Assembly: GCA_020636545.1 (NCBI GenBank)
Contig: JACJXS010000012.1
Coordinates: forward strand, 1-64,000
DNA: 64,000 nucleotides
From: Chitinophagales bacterium
Lineage (GTDB): Bacteria; Bacteroidota; Bacteroidia; Chitinophagales; JADIYW01
Direction: 5' to 3'
The notes under the pieces were generated by a model that ran no database searches, was not told the origin of the DNA, and was given only the letters and a program-made list of their open reading frames with translations. Both the position numbers and the translations under genes were made by a program. Below, piece after piece: positions 18,054 to 26,824 of the stretch (its first letter is position 1; each line of letters opens with the position of its first letter).

Positions 18054-19115
18054 TTATGCAATTGTTACATCATTATTCAAATAAACATCTTGAATTGCAT
18101 TTAATAATTCTACTCCAATTTTCATATCTTTTTGGAAAGCTTTTCTGCCAGAAATTAAGCCCATTCCACCTGCTCGTTTATTTACAATTGCTGTTTCTAC
18201 TGCTTCTGCAAGGTCAGTTTGTCCTTTACTTTCACCACCAGAATTAATTAATCCAGCTCTGCCCATATAACAATTGGCTACTTGGTAACGGGTTAAATCA
18301 ATAGGATGGTCAGTTGTCAATGATTCATAAACTTTTTTGTGGGTCTTTCCAAAGTTTATTGCCGTATATCCACCATTATTGGTTGGTAGTTTTTGTTTAA
18401 TGATATCAGCTTGGATGGTAACGCCCAAATGATTGGCTTGAGCAGTTAAGTCCGCAGCCGTATGATAATCAACTCCATCTTTTTTGAAGCCATTATTTCT
18501 TAAATAACACCATAAAATAGTAGTCATACCCAATTGGTGAGCATATTCAAAGGCTTTTGCCACTTCAACAATTTGTCTGTTGCTTTCTTCAGAACCAAAA
18601 TATATAGTTGCACCAACAGCAACAGCACCCATATTCCAAGCATCTTTAATTGTTCCAAACATAATTTGGTCGAAAGTATTTGGATAAGATATAAATTCGT
18701 TGTGGTTGATTTTTACTATAAATGGAATTCTATGTGCATATTTTCTAGCCACACTACCCAAAACACCATAAGTTGAAGCGACAGCATTACAACCACCTTC
18801 AATTGCTAATTTTACGATATTTTCAGGGTCAAAATAAATAGGATTTGGAGCAAAACTTGCACCAGCACTATGTTCTATACCTTGATCAACTGGCAAAATA
18901 GAAACATATCCAGTATTTGCTAATCTACCTGTTCCATAAATTTGTTGCAAACTTCTTAAAGTTTGCGGGTTTCTATTGCTTTGCATAAAAATATCATCAA
19001 CAAAAGTTGGAGAAGGCAAATGTAAACTTTCTTTGGAGATAGTTTTGGATTGATGTTCTAATAAAAATCTAGCTTGTTCTTCGCCTAAAAGTGTAGTAAT
19101 TTGTTGAATAGTCAT
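18054..19115 (-). CDS. fbaB: Class I fructose-bisphosphate aldolase (FbaB/DhnA type)
   Basis: Glycolytic and gluconeogenic cleavage of fructose-1,6-bisphosphate through a Schiff base. The roughly 353-residue protein matches the archaeal/DhnA class I family: VSILPVDQGIEHSAGASF near 75, IPFIVKINHNEF near 135, and GRAGLINSGGESKG with SGRKAFQKDMK towards the end (phosphate-binding loops). No zinc-ligand pattern of class II enzymes is seen. I choose the ATG at 19115, where the conserved N-terminus begins; an in-frame ATG at 19136 adds seven residues. Confidence 0.92.
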   Translation of the reverse strand: MTIQQITTLLGEEQARFLLEHQSKTISKESLHLPSPTFVDDIFMQSNRNPQTLRSLQQIYGTGRLANTGYVSILPVDQGIEHSAGASFAPNPIYFDPENIVKLAIEGGCNAVASTYGVLGSVARKYAHRIPFIVKINHNEFISYPNTFDQIMFGTIKDAWNMGAVAVGATIYFGSEESNRQIVEVAKAFEYAHQLGMTTILWCYLRNNGFKKDGVDYHTAADLTAQANHLGVTIQADIIKQKLPTNNGGYTAINFGKTHKKVYESLTTDHPIDLTRYQVANCYMGRAGLINSGGESKGQTDLAEAVETAIVNKRAGGMGLISGRKAFQKDMKIGVELLNAIQDVYLNNDVTIA

Positions 19116-19217
19116 GTTACTTATTTTGTTATGCAAAGATAAGGATACTTTTAATTGTTTTATTGGAATTGCTCAATAAAATAAATAACAAATCAATTTT
19201 TAATGTGGAAAGTAGCT

Positions 19218-20114
19218 TTAACCTAAAAAATAATACCAGCCAGCCAATGAAGGTATTGATAAAATAATACCAAGTGTAGGCAAAACACCTGCTAATTCTT
19301 CATCTAATCCATATTCTGATGCAATGATAGATGAAGTAATCATTGGAGGCATCGCAGTTTCCATCACTGCAATTTTATTAATATACGTATCTTGACCTAA
19401 AATTACAAAGTAGATTAGATAAATCAATAAAGGTGCTAATATCAATTTGTAACTAACTCCAATTGCAAAGTTTCGCCAAGGTGTATTTTTAAATTCTAAC
19501 TTAAATTGCAAACCTAATGATAACATTGCCAAAGGAATCATAATACTTCCAATCGCTTCTAATATTTGATTGATAGATACGTTAAAAAAGTTCTTTGGGA
19601 TTATTAATGCAATTAAGAAACAAAGAAACGGCGGAAATGTAAATAGTTTTCTGAAAATTGTTTGAATATTAAAAATACCAGTACTTGCATACGAAGCAAC
19701 TAATATTCCTAATGATGACATTACTAAAAAACTGCCTGGTTGGTCTAAGAAAATAGCATACTGCAAACTATCTGAGCCATATAATTGTGTTAATACAGGA
19801 AAGCCAACAAAGGAAGTATTGCCCAAGCCACAACTGAGTACTAAACAAGCAATAGTTGCCTTGCTGAGTTTAAGGTATTTTCCTATTAAATAGAAAAAAA
19901 GAATGGCAACAAAAAATATTATCCAAACAGATAAAATAGGTAAAATAACTTGCTTATCAATATGTAATTGTGGAATTTTAGTTAATGCAATTGCAGGCAA
20001 AGGAATATAAATGATAAATCGATTGATTTTTTTGAAAAAATTATTTGGAACAACTTTATAAGCTTGTCCAATAATTCCAACAAAAAATAAAATAACTAGA
20101 AATGCAATATACAT
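19218..20114 (-). CDS. AEC-family (auxin efflux carrier type) transporter
   Basis: A 298-residue inner-membrane protein with about ten transmembrane helices, the length and pattern of bacterial AEC permeases. It shows the N-terminal FFKKINRFIIYIPLPAIAL, a broken helix around SCGLGNTSFVGFPVL (about 110-124), and the matching second-half segment AVMETAMPPMITSSIIASEYG (about 248-268). Bacterial members move organic anions such as malate; the substrate here is unknown. It is upstream of, and on the same strand as, the aldolase (102 bp apart). Confidence 0.87.
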   Translation of the reverse strand: MYIAFLVILFFVGIIGQAYKVVPNNFFKKINRFIIYIPLPAIALTKIPQLHIDKQVILPILSVWIIFFVAILFFYLIGKYLKLSKATIACLVLSCGLGNTSFVGFPVLTQLYGSDSLQYAIFLDQPGSFLVMSSLGILVASYASTGIFNIQTIFRKLFTFPPFLCFLIALIIPKNFFNVSINQILEAIGSIMIPLAMLSLGLQFKLEFKNTPWRNFAIGVSYKLILAPLLIYLIYFVILGQDTYINKIAVMETAMPPMITSSIIASEYGLDEELAGVLPTLGIILSIPSLAGWYYFLG

Positions 20115-20197
20115 AGTTTGTCAAAGCTAGAAATCTTTTTGTATTTTACAGATTATGAATTTTTTAATTTTATTGAAAATCAATCGTATTTTTGAAT

Positions 20198-21892
20198 ATG
20201 CTAAAAAATATTATTACTAGCTTTTATTTAATCCTTGTTTTATTTGCATGTACTCGATTGAAACCAATTGACACATCGATTAAAAATATTTCAGATACAA
20301 CAATCGTAGATAAAAATAATTTTGTACCACCTTTAAAATTGCCATTTTTATTGGCAGCAAGTTTTGGAGAACCTCGTCCTAATCATTTTCATACTGGGAT
20401 TGATATAAAAACAAATCAAAAAGAAGGTTATCCAGTATTTGTAATTGATGATGGTTTGGTTGTTCGGATAAAAATATCACCTTATGGATATGGGAAAGCT
20501 TTGTATGTGCAACATAATAATGGTTTGACTAGTGTTTATGCTCATCTTCAAAAATTTAATGAAGAGATAGAAAAATATATAAACAGCCAACAATATAAAA
20601 TGCAAATCAATGAATTAGATTTGGTTTTGCCTGATACTTTATTTGCTTTCAAAAAAGGTGTCATTATTGCCTATTCTGGAAATACTGGCGGTAGTTCCGC
20701 ACCGCATTTGCATTTTGAAATTAGAGATACAAAAACTGAATATCCTTTGAGTCCATTGGATTTTTATCCTAAAAACAGCTTTGTAGATACTATTTCACCA
20801 CAAATTAATAATGTATTTATTAAAGAATATGATGGATTTAAAGGTATTTTGGTTAATGAACAAGTTATTAAAATTGACAGTAAAAAGAAGGATACATTGA
20901 TAGTGAAAATAGCTCAGCCATTTTTTACTTTTTCGTTAGAAGGTTTTGATAAATATGATACATCAAAAACAAAAAATGGAATAGATAAAATAGTAGTATT
21001 TCAAGATAATAAGCAACTCTTCACTTATGAAATTAAAAACTTAGATTTTGCGAAAGCTAGAATGTGTAATGTTTTTTTTGATTATTCATTATATCGAAAA
21101 AATAAAACCTATACCTACAATTGCTTTCAGGAAGAAGGCAATACTTATCCGATTTATCCAACTAAAAATATAGAAAAATATGCTTTACATTTAGAGGATA
21201 CATTATTGTTTAAAGTTGATTGCTATGATTATAAAAATAATTGTACTGAAATTTGGCTTAAAACAATTTACGAACCTAAAGTATTTTTTATTCATGAACA
21301 ATATGAAAATGCAAAACCTATAATTTTTGGTAAAGCGGATAGTATTTTTATAAATAATTTTAAATTAAAATGGCAAGCCAATAGTTTTTATCAAAATGGT
21401 CTATTAGAATATAAAAAAGTAGGAGAGCAGTACCAAATTTCAAATTTCAGAAATTCTACGCCATTACAAAGTGCAGCTACAATACAATTAAAGCTGTCAT
21501 CTAATTACAAAAAGGATAAATTAAATATGGTTTTGATAAATGAAAGTAAGGATACAATTTATCTGAAATCAAAAATTGAAGATGATAATATTTACGCAGA
21601 TACTCGAGAATTGGGTACTTTTTATTTAGATTATGATACAATAGCTCCAATAATTAGCAATATTCATGTAGATACTATCCATAAAAAAATTACAGCTAAA
21701 ATTGTTGATAGTCAAACAGGCATTCAAAGTTATAGTATGTATATAAATTCAATTTGGGTACCTGTTTATTATGATGCAAAAGAGCATATTATTGAGTATA
21801 AATTTGACTCAAATTTTCCAAAAGGGATTAATGAAATAAAAATAGCGGTAAGTGATAATAATGGGAATGTAACAAGTTTAATAATGCAATGA
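20198..21892 (+). CDS. M23-family metallopeptidase lipoprotein
   Basis: Exported zinc metallopeptidase of the LytM/lysostaphin family, about 564 residues, likely cleaving peptidoglycan cross-bridges or acting as a regulator. The N-terminus is a lipoprotein signal ending in LFACT. The M23 domain spans about 45-190 with HFHTGID (H65, D69) and HLHFE (H170, H172), the complete zinc and catalytic set. The remaining 370 residues look like beta-rich repeats without catalytic motifs. A TATTTTTG box at 20187-20194 lies just before the ATG, so either the transcript is nearly leaderless or that box is fortuitous. Confidence 0.88.
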   Translation: MLKNIITSFYLILVLFACTRLKPIDTSIKNISDTTIVDKNNFVPPLKLPFLLAASFGEPRPNHFHTGIDIKTNQKEGYPVFVIDDGLVVRIKISPYGYGKALYVQHNNGLTSVYAHLQKFNEEIEKYINSQQYKMQINELDLVLPDTLFAFKKGVIIAYSGNTGGSSAPHLHFEIRDTKTEYPLSPLDFYPKNSFVDTISPQINNVFIKEYDGFKGILVNEQVIKIDSKKKDTLIVKIAQPFFTFSLEGFDKYDTSKTKNGIDKIVVFQDNKQLFTYEIKNLDFAKARMCNVFFDYSLYRKNKTYTYNCFQEEGNTYPIYPTKNIEKYALHLEDTLLFKVDCYDYKNNCTEIWLKTIYEPKVFFIHEQYENAKPIIFGKADSIFINNFKLKWQANSFYQNGLLEYKKVGEQYQISNFRNSTPLQSAATIQLKLSSNYKKDKLNMVLINESKDTIYLKSKIEDDNIYADTRELGTFYLDYDTIAPIISNIHVDTIHKKITAKIVDSQTGIQSYSMYINSIWVPVYYDAKEHIIEYKFDSNFPKGINEIKIAVSDNNGNVTSLIMQ

Positions 21893-21961
21893 TTTAAAAT
21901 AAGTATTGCAATATTTAACAAATAAAAAAAATCTTTCTATTTATTTTTGTGGCAATTATAA

Positions 21962-23008
21962 ATGATGGATAATTTAATGAATCACCCTGGCGTAATTGCA
22001 GGTTTTGCAGTTATTGTAGTAGCAATGTTAGTTTTGGATTTAGGTATTTTTAATAAGAAAAGCCATGAAATTAAAAATAAAGAAGCAATAGGCTGGTCCG
22101 TATTATGGATTTCATTATCTATGATATTTAGCGGTGTGATTTATCATTTTATGGGTGTGGAGAAATTTGCACAATTTCAGTCTGCTTATTGGATAGAAAA
22201 AGCACTTTCGGTTGATAATTTATTTGTTTTCATTTTAGTATTTCAATTTTATAAAGTAAAGAAAGAATATCAACATAAGGTATTGTTTTGGGGCATCATT
22301 GGAGCATTAATTATGCGAGCTATTTTTATATTTGCTGGTGTAGGTTTAATAAAGCTTACCTATTTGCCACCTTTTGAATTGTTTGGTGCAAAATTTATGC
22401 TTTCTCATGCAAGTGATGTAGTTCCTAACTATGATTTGAAGGAATTTTATAGACCTAATGTTGTCTTGTCAATATTCGGATTTTTCTTGATTTATGCAGG
22501 TATAACATCTTGGTTTGCAAATGATAATGAAGACGCTGAAAAAGATTTCAGTAGTAATCTTGGAGCTAAATTTGTGAATCGTTTTTATAAAGTTAAAAAG
22601 CAATATTTTGGAGATAAATTTTTTGTAGTTGAAGATGGTATTCGTTATGCAACTTTATTGTTTGTTGTTTTAGCCGTTATTGAGTTTACAGATTTAATTT
22701 TCGCAGTAGATTCTATTCCAGCAATTTTTGCGATAGCACCTGATGACCCAATGATTCTTTATACATCAAATATATTTGCCATTTTAGGTTTAAGATCATT
22801 ATACTTTTTATTGGCTAACTTTATGTATATGTTTAGTAAGTTAAAATATGGTTTAGCTATAATTTTGACCTTTATAGGATTTAAAATGGTATTTGCTCCA
22901 TTTTTACATGTTCCTTCCGTTGTTTCTTTAGGAATTGTTGGAGGTATTTTGATATTATCAGTAGCTGTTTCTTTATTATTTCCTGAAAAGAAACCTAATA
23001 GCATCTAA
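21962..23008 (+). CDS. TerC-family integral membrane protein
   Basis: A 348-residue membrane protein of the TerC/Alx family with eight to nine helices. Hallmarks are the acidic membrane motif WIEKALSVDNLFVF (about 77-90), FTDLIFAVDSIPAIFAIA (about 243-260) and ILGLRSLYFLLA. Family members act in metal-ion homeostasis, for example manganese export. The role here is inferred from family only. Possible -7 box TATTTTTG at 21942-21949. Its stop overlaps that of the convergent yqgE gene by four bases. Confidence 0.92.
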   Translation: MMDNLMNHPGVIAGFAVIVVAMLVLDLGIFNKKSHEIKNKEAIGWSVLWISLSMIFSGVIYHFMGVEKFAQFQSAYWIEKALSVDNLFVFILVFQFYKVKKEYQHKVLFWGIIGALIMRAIFIFAGVGLIKLTYLPPFELFGAKFMLSHASDVVPNYDLKEFYRPNVVLSIFGFFLIYAGITSWFANDNEDAEKDFSSNLGAKFVNRFYKVKKQYFGDKFFVVEDGIRYATLLFVVLAVIEFTDLIFAVDSIPAIFAIAPDDPMILYTSNIFAILGLRSLYFLLANFMYMFSKLKYGLAIILTFIGFKMVFAPFLHVPSVVSLGIVGGILILSVAVSLLFPEKKPNSI

Positions 23009-23562
23009 TTCAGTGAAGGATGAGTTGGAAACTCAGCAATTAGTTTATTTTCACCACCCATTTCGTGTAGAATTTCTTTCCACATATACTTATTCGCTTT
23101 GAAAATGTCTTTGTAATTATTACAAATTATCCAGCTATTTTCTTTAATTTCTTCTTTCAGTTGTTCATATTCCCAACCAGCATAGCCACTGAAAAATAAG
23201 ATATTTTGAGGTAGTACTTTTTTAGCTTTTACATTTTCTTTGAGTTCCTCAAAATTGCCATTCCAATAGACATTCGGAATTATTTCAAATCCTTCAGAAA
23301 TTAAATCTGGATAGGCATGTAAAAAATTTAATCTTTCAGGGTCAATAGGTCCGCCATAATTCATAAAAGCACTGATGTGCGGGAAGTTTCCAATCATTTG
23401 ATTGACGGTAAAAATAGTTGGACGATTTAAAATTAATCCTAATGTTCCATCTTTTTCATGTTCAGTAATTAGTATCACCGTCCTTTTGAAATTTGGGTCT
23501 TCCATAAAAGGTTCAGATAGTAACAGAGAGCCTTTTTTTATTTCAGAAAAATTGTTTGCCAT
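23005..23562 (-). CDS. YqgE/AlgH family protein
   Basis: A 185-residue member of the YqgE/AlgH family (UPF0301), cytoplasmic, of unknown molecular function. Signatures are GSLLLSEPFMEDPNFKRTVI near the N-terminus, GTLGLILNRPT (about 38-48), YGGPIDPERLNFLH and FFSGYAGWEYEQL. I choose the ATG at 23562, which places the conserved start correctly. An upstream in-frame ATG at 23610 would put the leader inside the terminator hairpin of the preceding gene. Confidence 0.9.
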   Translation of the reverse strand: MANNFSEIKKGSLLLSEPFMEDPNFKRTVILITEHEKDGTLGLILNRPTIFTVNQMIGNFPHISAFMNYGGPIDPERLNFLHAYPDLISEGFEIIPNVYWNGNFEELKENVKAKKVLPQNILFFSGYAGWEYEQLKEEIKENSWIICNNYKDIFKANKYMWKEILHEMGGENKLIAEFPTHPSLN

Positions 23563-23596
23563 AATAATATGAATATAAGCATTCTTTTGGAATAAA

Positions 23597-23623
23597 AAAA
23601 GTGTAGCCAACGACTACACTTTT
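23597..23623 (-). terminator. Rho-independent terminator after the beta-barrel gene
   Basis: Perfect 10-bp inverted repeat: AAAAGTGTAG (23597-23606), seven-base loop, CTACACTTTT (23614-23623). Read on the minus strand it ends in a run of seven T residues, the classic intrinsic terminator form. It lies 24 bp after the stop of the minus-strand outer-membrane gene and before yqgE. Confidence 0.88.
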
Positions 23624-23646
23624 ATATTCTAAAAAAAACAAGAAAA

Positions 23647-24567
23647 TTATTCAGTCATTGTTTTAGGTTGTTTTTCTTCTTTTACTTTTGGAGCTTTTTC
23701 TTCCTTAACTTTAGCTGGTTTTTCCTCTTTTACTTTAGGTGCTTTCTCTTCTTTTACCTTAACAGCTTTTTCTTCTTTTACTTTAGCAGGTTTTTCAGCT
23801 TTTACCTTCTTTTCTTTAGCTACTTTTTCTTTTGTTGTCTTTTCTTTTTTAGGAAATTCTTTTCCAAATTTATAAGCATAACCCACTTGGATTAATGTTC
23901 TAGAATTAGTGATATTTGTTTTGTCATCTAAGTTTGCATAAGCTTCTCTAAGAACTTTTGTCAAACCCCAATCATAAGTAGCATCAAAGGTTACAGCATG
24001 TCTTTTGTTTTTACTGAAAGCATATTCAAATCCAGCACCAAAACGAACACCAAAATCTAATCTAGAATATTCTTTTTTGAAATCTGCATCATAATGAATT
24101 TCGCTTACTTTATCTTGGTCTAAATATTTAATTTCTCCAACTCTACCATAAATTGGTACTGCTACGTAACCACCTATTGTTCCAAATACTTTCAATCTTT
24201 CATTTGACCAACCAATATGACCAACTAAAGGAAGCGTAACATAATTAAATTTATGCTCTTTTACATCTTTTCTAAATTGACCATAAAAATTCTTTTGCCA
24301 AGTAGAAGTATTGCCACCCATATTAAATTCGGCTCCTGTTTCTAATCCAATATATTTGTTAAACCAAATTCTACCAGTAATAGCACCAGATAAACCAACT
24401 CTAGAAGAATATTGTCCACCTAAACTAGATTTTTTTGAACCTTCTAAATTGAAATTCTTAAATCTGCCAAATGCTAAGCCTCCTTTAAAGCCTATGCTGT
24501 AGTTAACTTTTGCACTTGCTTCCGCAAAAACAAACAATAATGCAAATACATAGAGAAATCGTTTCAT
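23647..24567 (-). CDS. Outer-membrane beta-barrel protein with Lys/Glu octapeptide-repeat tail
   Basis: About 306 residues. An N-terminal signal peptide (MKRFLYVFALLFVFAEASA) is followed by a barrel-like domain of alternating strands (about 20-230, for example YSIGFKGGLAFGRF, GFEYAFS, TLIQVGYAYKFGKEF), of the porin/OMP_b-brl type. After the last strand comes a highly charged tail of about 70 residues with six octapeptides of the form VKEEKAPK, ending in TMTE. The tail is most likely periplasmic. I choose the ATG at 24567 because it begins the signal peptide; an in-frame ATG at 24600 adds a poor leader. Confidence 0.8.
   Translation of the reverse strand: MKRFLYVFALLFVFAEASAKVNYSIGFKGGLAFGRFKNFNLEGSKKSSLGGQYSSRVGLSGAITGRIWFNKYIGLETGAEFNMGGNTSTWQKNFYGQFRKDVKEHKFNYVTLPLVGHIGWSNERLKVFGTIGGYVAVPIYGRVGEIKYLDQDKVSEIHYDADFKKEYSRLDFGVRFGAGFEYAFSKNKRHAVTFDATYDWGLTKVLREAYANLDDKTNITNSRTLIQVGYAYKFGKEFPKKEKTTKEKVAKEKKVKAEKPAKVKEEKAVKVKEEKAPKVKEEKPAKVKEEKAPKVKEEKQPKTMTE
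23662..23805 (-). repeat. Six tandem 24-bp repeats encoding VKEEKAPK-type octapeptides
   Basis: Within the 3' end of the beta-barrel gene, six consecutive 24-bp units encode VKAEKPAK, VKEEKAVK, VKEEKAPK, VKEEKPAK, VKEEKAPK and VKEEKQPK. The period is exact, so the tract may change copy number by slippage or recombination. Confidence 0.85.
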
Positions 24568-24729
24568 GAGATGTTGTCTTATATTGTTGTAAAAATACAA
24601 AAAAAAACAAATTAAGCAACTTTAACTAAAAAATATTTAAAAAATTATTTTAATTGTGTGTGATTCAAATAAGGAATTTTAAATCAATGTTTTCTTATTT
24701 TTGATGTTTAGCGAATTATTTATTGCATT

Positions 24730-25065
24730 ATGGTTGTAATTTGGCCCTTCTTTATAAAATATTTTACTTCAAAAGATACAATAGGTGTTACTATTTTTCC
24801 ATTTATCATTTTGAAATCTAAATTAGATAAGCAAATTGAAACTTTAGTTTTTCACGAAAGAATTCATATTCGTCAGCAATTGGAAATGTTAATCCTATTG
24901 TTTTATATTTGGTATTTAGTTGAGTTCTTAATAAAATGGTTACAATATAAAGATTCTAAACTAGCTTACCGAAATATTTCTTTTGAGCGTGAAGCTTATG
25001 GAAATGAAAATAACTTTAATTATCTTCGAAAAAGAAATTTTTGGAATTTTATACATTACCTTTAA
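24730..25065 (+). CDS. Small membrane protein with HExxH motif (putative metalloprotease-like)
   Basis: A 111-residue protein with a hydrophobic N-terminal segment (about 2-28), the motif H42-E-R-I-H46 in FHERIHIRQQ, a membrane helix at about 53-71, and a downstream acidic motif FEREAYGNE (E86, E88, E93). HExxH plus a Glu some 40 residues later is the zinc-site layout of gluzincins such as the M56/BlaR1 type, but this protein is far shorter than known families. I believe similar short proteins occur in other Bacteroidota without an assigned function. It lies 25 bp before a response-regulator gene. Proteolytic activity is unproven. Confidence 0.72.
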   Translation: MVVIWPFFIKYFTSKDTIGVTIFPFIILKSKLDKQIETLVFHERIHIRQQLEMLILLFYIWYLVEFLIKWLQYKDSKLAYRNISFEREAYGNENNFNYLRKRNFWNFIHYL

Positions 25066-25090
25066 CCAATAAATCAAAAATTAAAATTCA

Positions 25091-25753
25091 ATGAATAAGA
25101 TTAATATTTTTATTGTAGATGATCATCAAATATTTTTAGACGGCATCAGTTCATTATTAGAAGAAGAGGAGCAAATCCAAATTTTAGGCACTGCACATAA
25201 TGGCAAAGTGGCTATTGATAAAATTGCTGCACTTAGTAGTGAAGTAAATGTTGTTTTGATGGATATTAATATGCCTGAAATGGATGGTATCGAAGCAACT
25301 AAACAATTAAAATCTCTTTACCCTAATATCAAAATATTAATGCTGACCATGCACAGCGAACCTAGATTTATAAAAGAATGTATTGAAATTGGTGCAAAAG
25401 GTTATGTGCTTAAAAATATTTCAAAAGATGATTTACTCAAAGCCATAGATCACGTTAATGATAATAAAGCGTTTTTGGATAGTGCTGCTCAAGAACAATT
25501 AATCAATGCAGTTACTTCATCTGATGATGATTTTGATTCTAAAGCTTACGACCAATTAACGGCACAAATTACAACCAGAGAATTGGAAATATTACAACAT
25601 ATCGCATTAGGTTTGACGAGTCAAGATATTGCAAATAAATTGTTTATCAGTAAAAATACAGTAGAGACGCATCGTAAAAATATGCTTTCTAAATTGAATG
25701 TCAATAATACAGCAGCATTATTGAAAATTGCCTATAAAAAAGGATTGGTTTAG
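25091..25753 (+). CDS. NarL/LuxR-type response regulator
   Basis: A 220-residue two-component response regulator. The receiver domain (1-120) has the acidic pair D10/D11, phosphoacceptor D58 in VVLMDINMPEMDG and the conserved Lys in GYVLKNISKD. The C-terminal LuxR-type HTH (about 155-215) reads TTRELEILQHIALGLTSQDI followed by NTVETHRKNMLSKL. No sensor kinase is adjacent, so it is an orphan here. The 25-bp gap to the HExxH gene suggests cotranscription. Confidence 0.94.
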   Translation: MNKINIFIVDDHQIFLDGISSLLEEEEQIQILGTAHNGKVAIDKIAALSSEVNVVLMDINMPEMDGIEATKQLKSLYPNIKILMLTMHSEPRFIKECIEIGAKGYVLKNISKDDLLKAIDHVNDNKAFLDSAAQEQLINAVTSSDDDFDSKAYDQLTAQITTRELEILQHIALGLTSQDIANKLFISKNTVETHRKNMLSKLNVNNTAALLKIAYKKGLV

Positions 25754-25827
25754 TTTGTTACATTCCGTAATTATAAAATAATAAAATCGTTTAGGTTTTA
25801 GTTTTTCTTTATTTGATATTTGATAAA

Positions 25828-26796
25828 ATGAAGCAAATTAAAATAGATACTTTTTTGTTACTAACTTTCGTAACAATTTTAATTTCGTATTGCTTTCCTC
25901 AACTTGGGAATAAAGCCTATAAAGGAATTTTAGATAATATTATAAGCATTGGGATTGCCTTTATCTTTTTCTTTTATGGATTGAAATTAAGTATAGAGAA
26001 GATAAAGACAGGGTTAAAGAATTTGAAATTACATTTCGTTATTCAAATAACGACTTTTGTATTTTTTCCATTGATAATTATTTTGTTTTATCCATACTTT
26101 AAAGGAGAAAATTACTTTTATACATGGCTTTCATTTTTGTTTTTAGCTGCATTGCCCTCAACGGTCTCAACTTCAGTTGTGATGGTTTCTATCGCAAAAG
26201 GAAATTTACCAGCTGCTATTTTTAACGCAAGCATCTCTGGATTAATTGGAGTTTTCATAACGCCAATTTGGATGGGCTTTTTTATCTTGAATAGTGATGT
26301 TGATTATAATTTGAGCCATATTTATTTAAAATTAATAATAGAGATTTTAATACCTGTTGTTTTAGGTTTGTCTTTGCAAAGATATTTTGGGGACTATGTG
26401 TTAAAATACGTTCAAATATTGAATAAATTTGACAAGTCGGTTATTCTATTAATTATTTATAAAAGCTTTGCAGAATCATTTGAACAGAAAATTTTCAGTG
26501 AAGTTGGAACGGCGTATCTGTTTTTGGTCACATTCCTTTGTTTTTTGCTATTTTATTTAGTTTATTTTTTTACAGGTTGGGTAGCTAGATTTTTAAATTT
26601 CAATAGGGAAGATACTATTACAGCTCAATTTTGTGGTACAAAAAAATCATTAGTGCATGGTACAGTTTTTTCTAAAATACTTATTCCTGCAACTATTCCT
26701 ATGGGTATTATATTATTGCCAATAATGATATTTCACGCCTTCCAGATTTTTGTTATAACTTTTATTGCCGAAAGAAAATTTAAAGAAATACTATAA
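25828..26796 (+). CDS. Bile acid:sodium symporter family protein (SBF-like)
   Basis: A membrane protein of about 322 residues with nine to ten helices. It resembles the SBF-like/YfeH branch of the BASS superfamily: an early FFFYGLKLSIEKIKTGLKN, LAALPSTVSTSVVMVSIAKGN (about 108-128) as the crossover motif, and late FCGTKKSLVHGTVFSKIL. Substrate unknown; family members carry organic anions with sodium. The ATG at 25828 is preferred over an in-frame TTG at 25813. It converges on valS with a 28-bp gap. Confidence 0.87.
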   Translation: MKQIKIDTFLLLTFVTILISYCFPQLGNKAYKGILDNIISIGIAFIFFFYGLKLSIEKIKTGLKNLKLHFVIQITTFVFFPLIIILFYPYFKGENYFYTWLSFLFLAALPSTVSTSVVMVSIAKGNLPAAIFNASISGLIGVFITPIWMGFFILNSDVDYNLSHIYLKLIIEILIPVVLGLSLQRYFGDYVLKYVQILNKFDKSVILLIIYKSFAESFEQKIFSEVGTAYLFLVTFLCFLLFYLVYFFTGWVARFLNFNREDTITAQFCGTKKSLVHGTVFSKILIPATIPMGIILLPIMIFHAFQIFVITFIAERKFKEIL

Positions 26797-26824
26797 AGGT
26801 TATTTTGCAACGGTATAAAGACAA

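Noticed and set aside
23668..23895. Phe-rich 75-codon frame opposite the octapeptide repeats
   Set aside because: Created by the Lys/Glu codon repeats read backwards (AAR gives TTY/CTT); low-complexity and without context.
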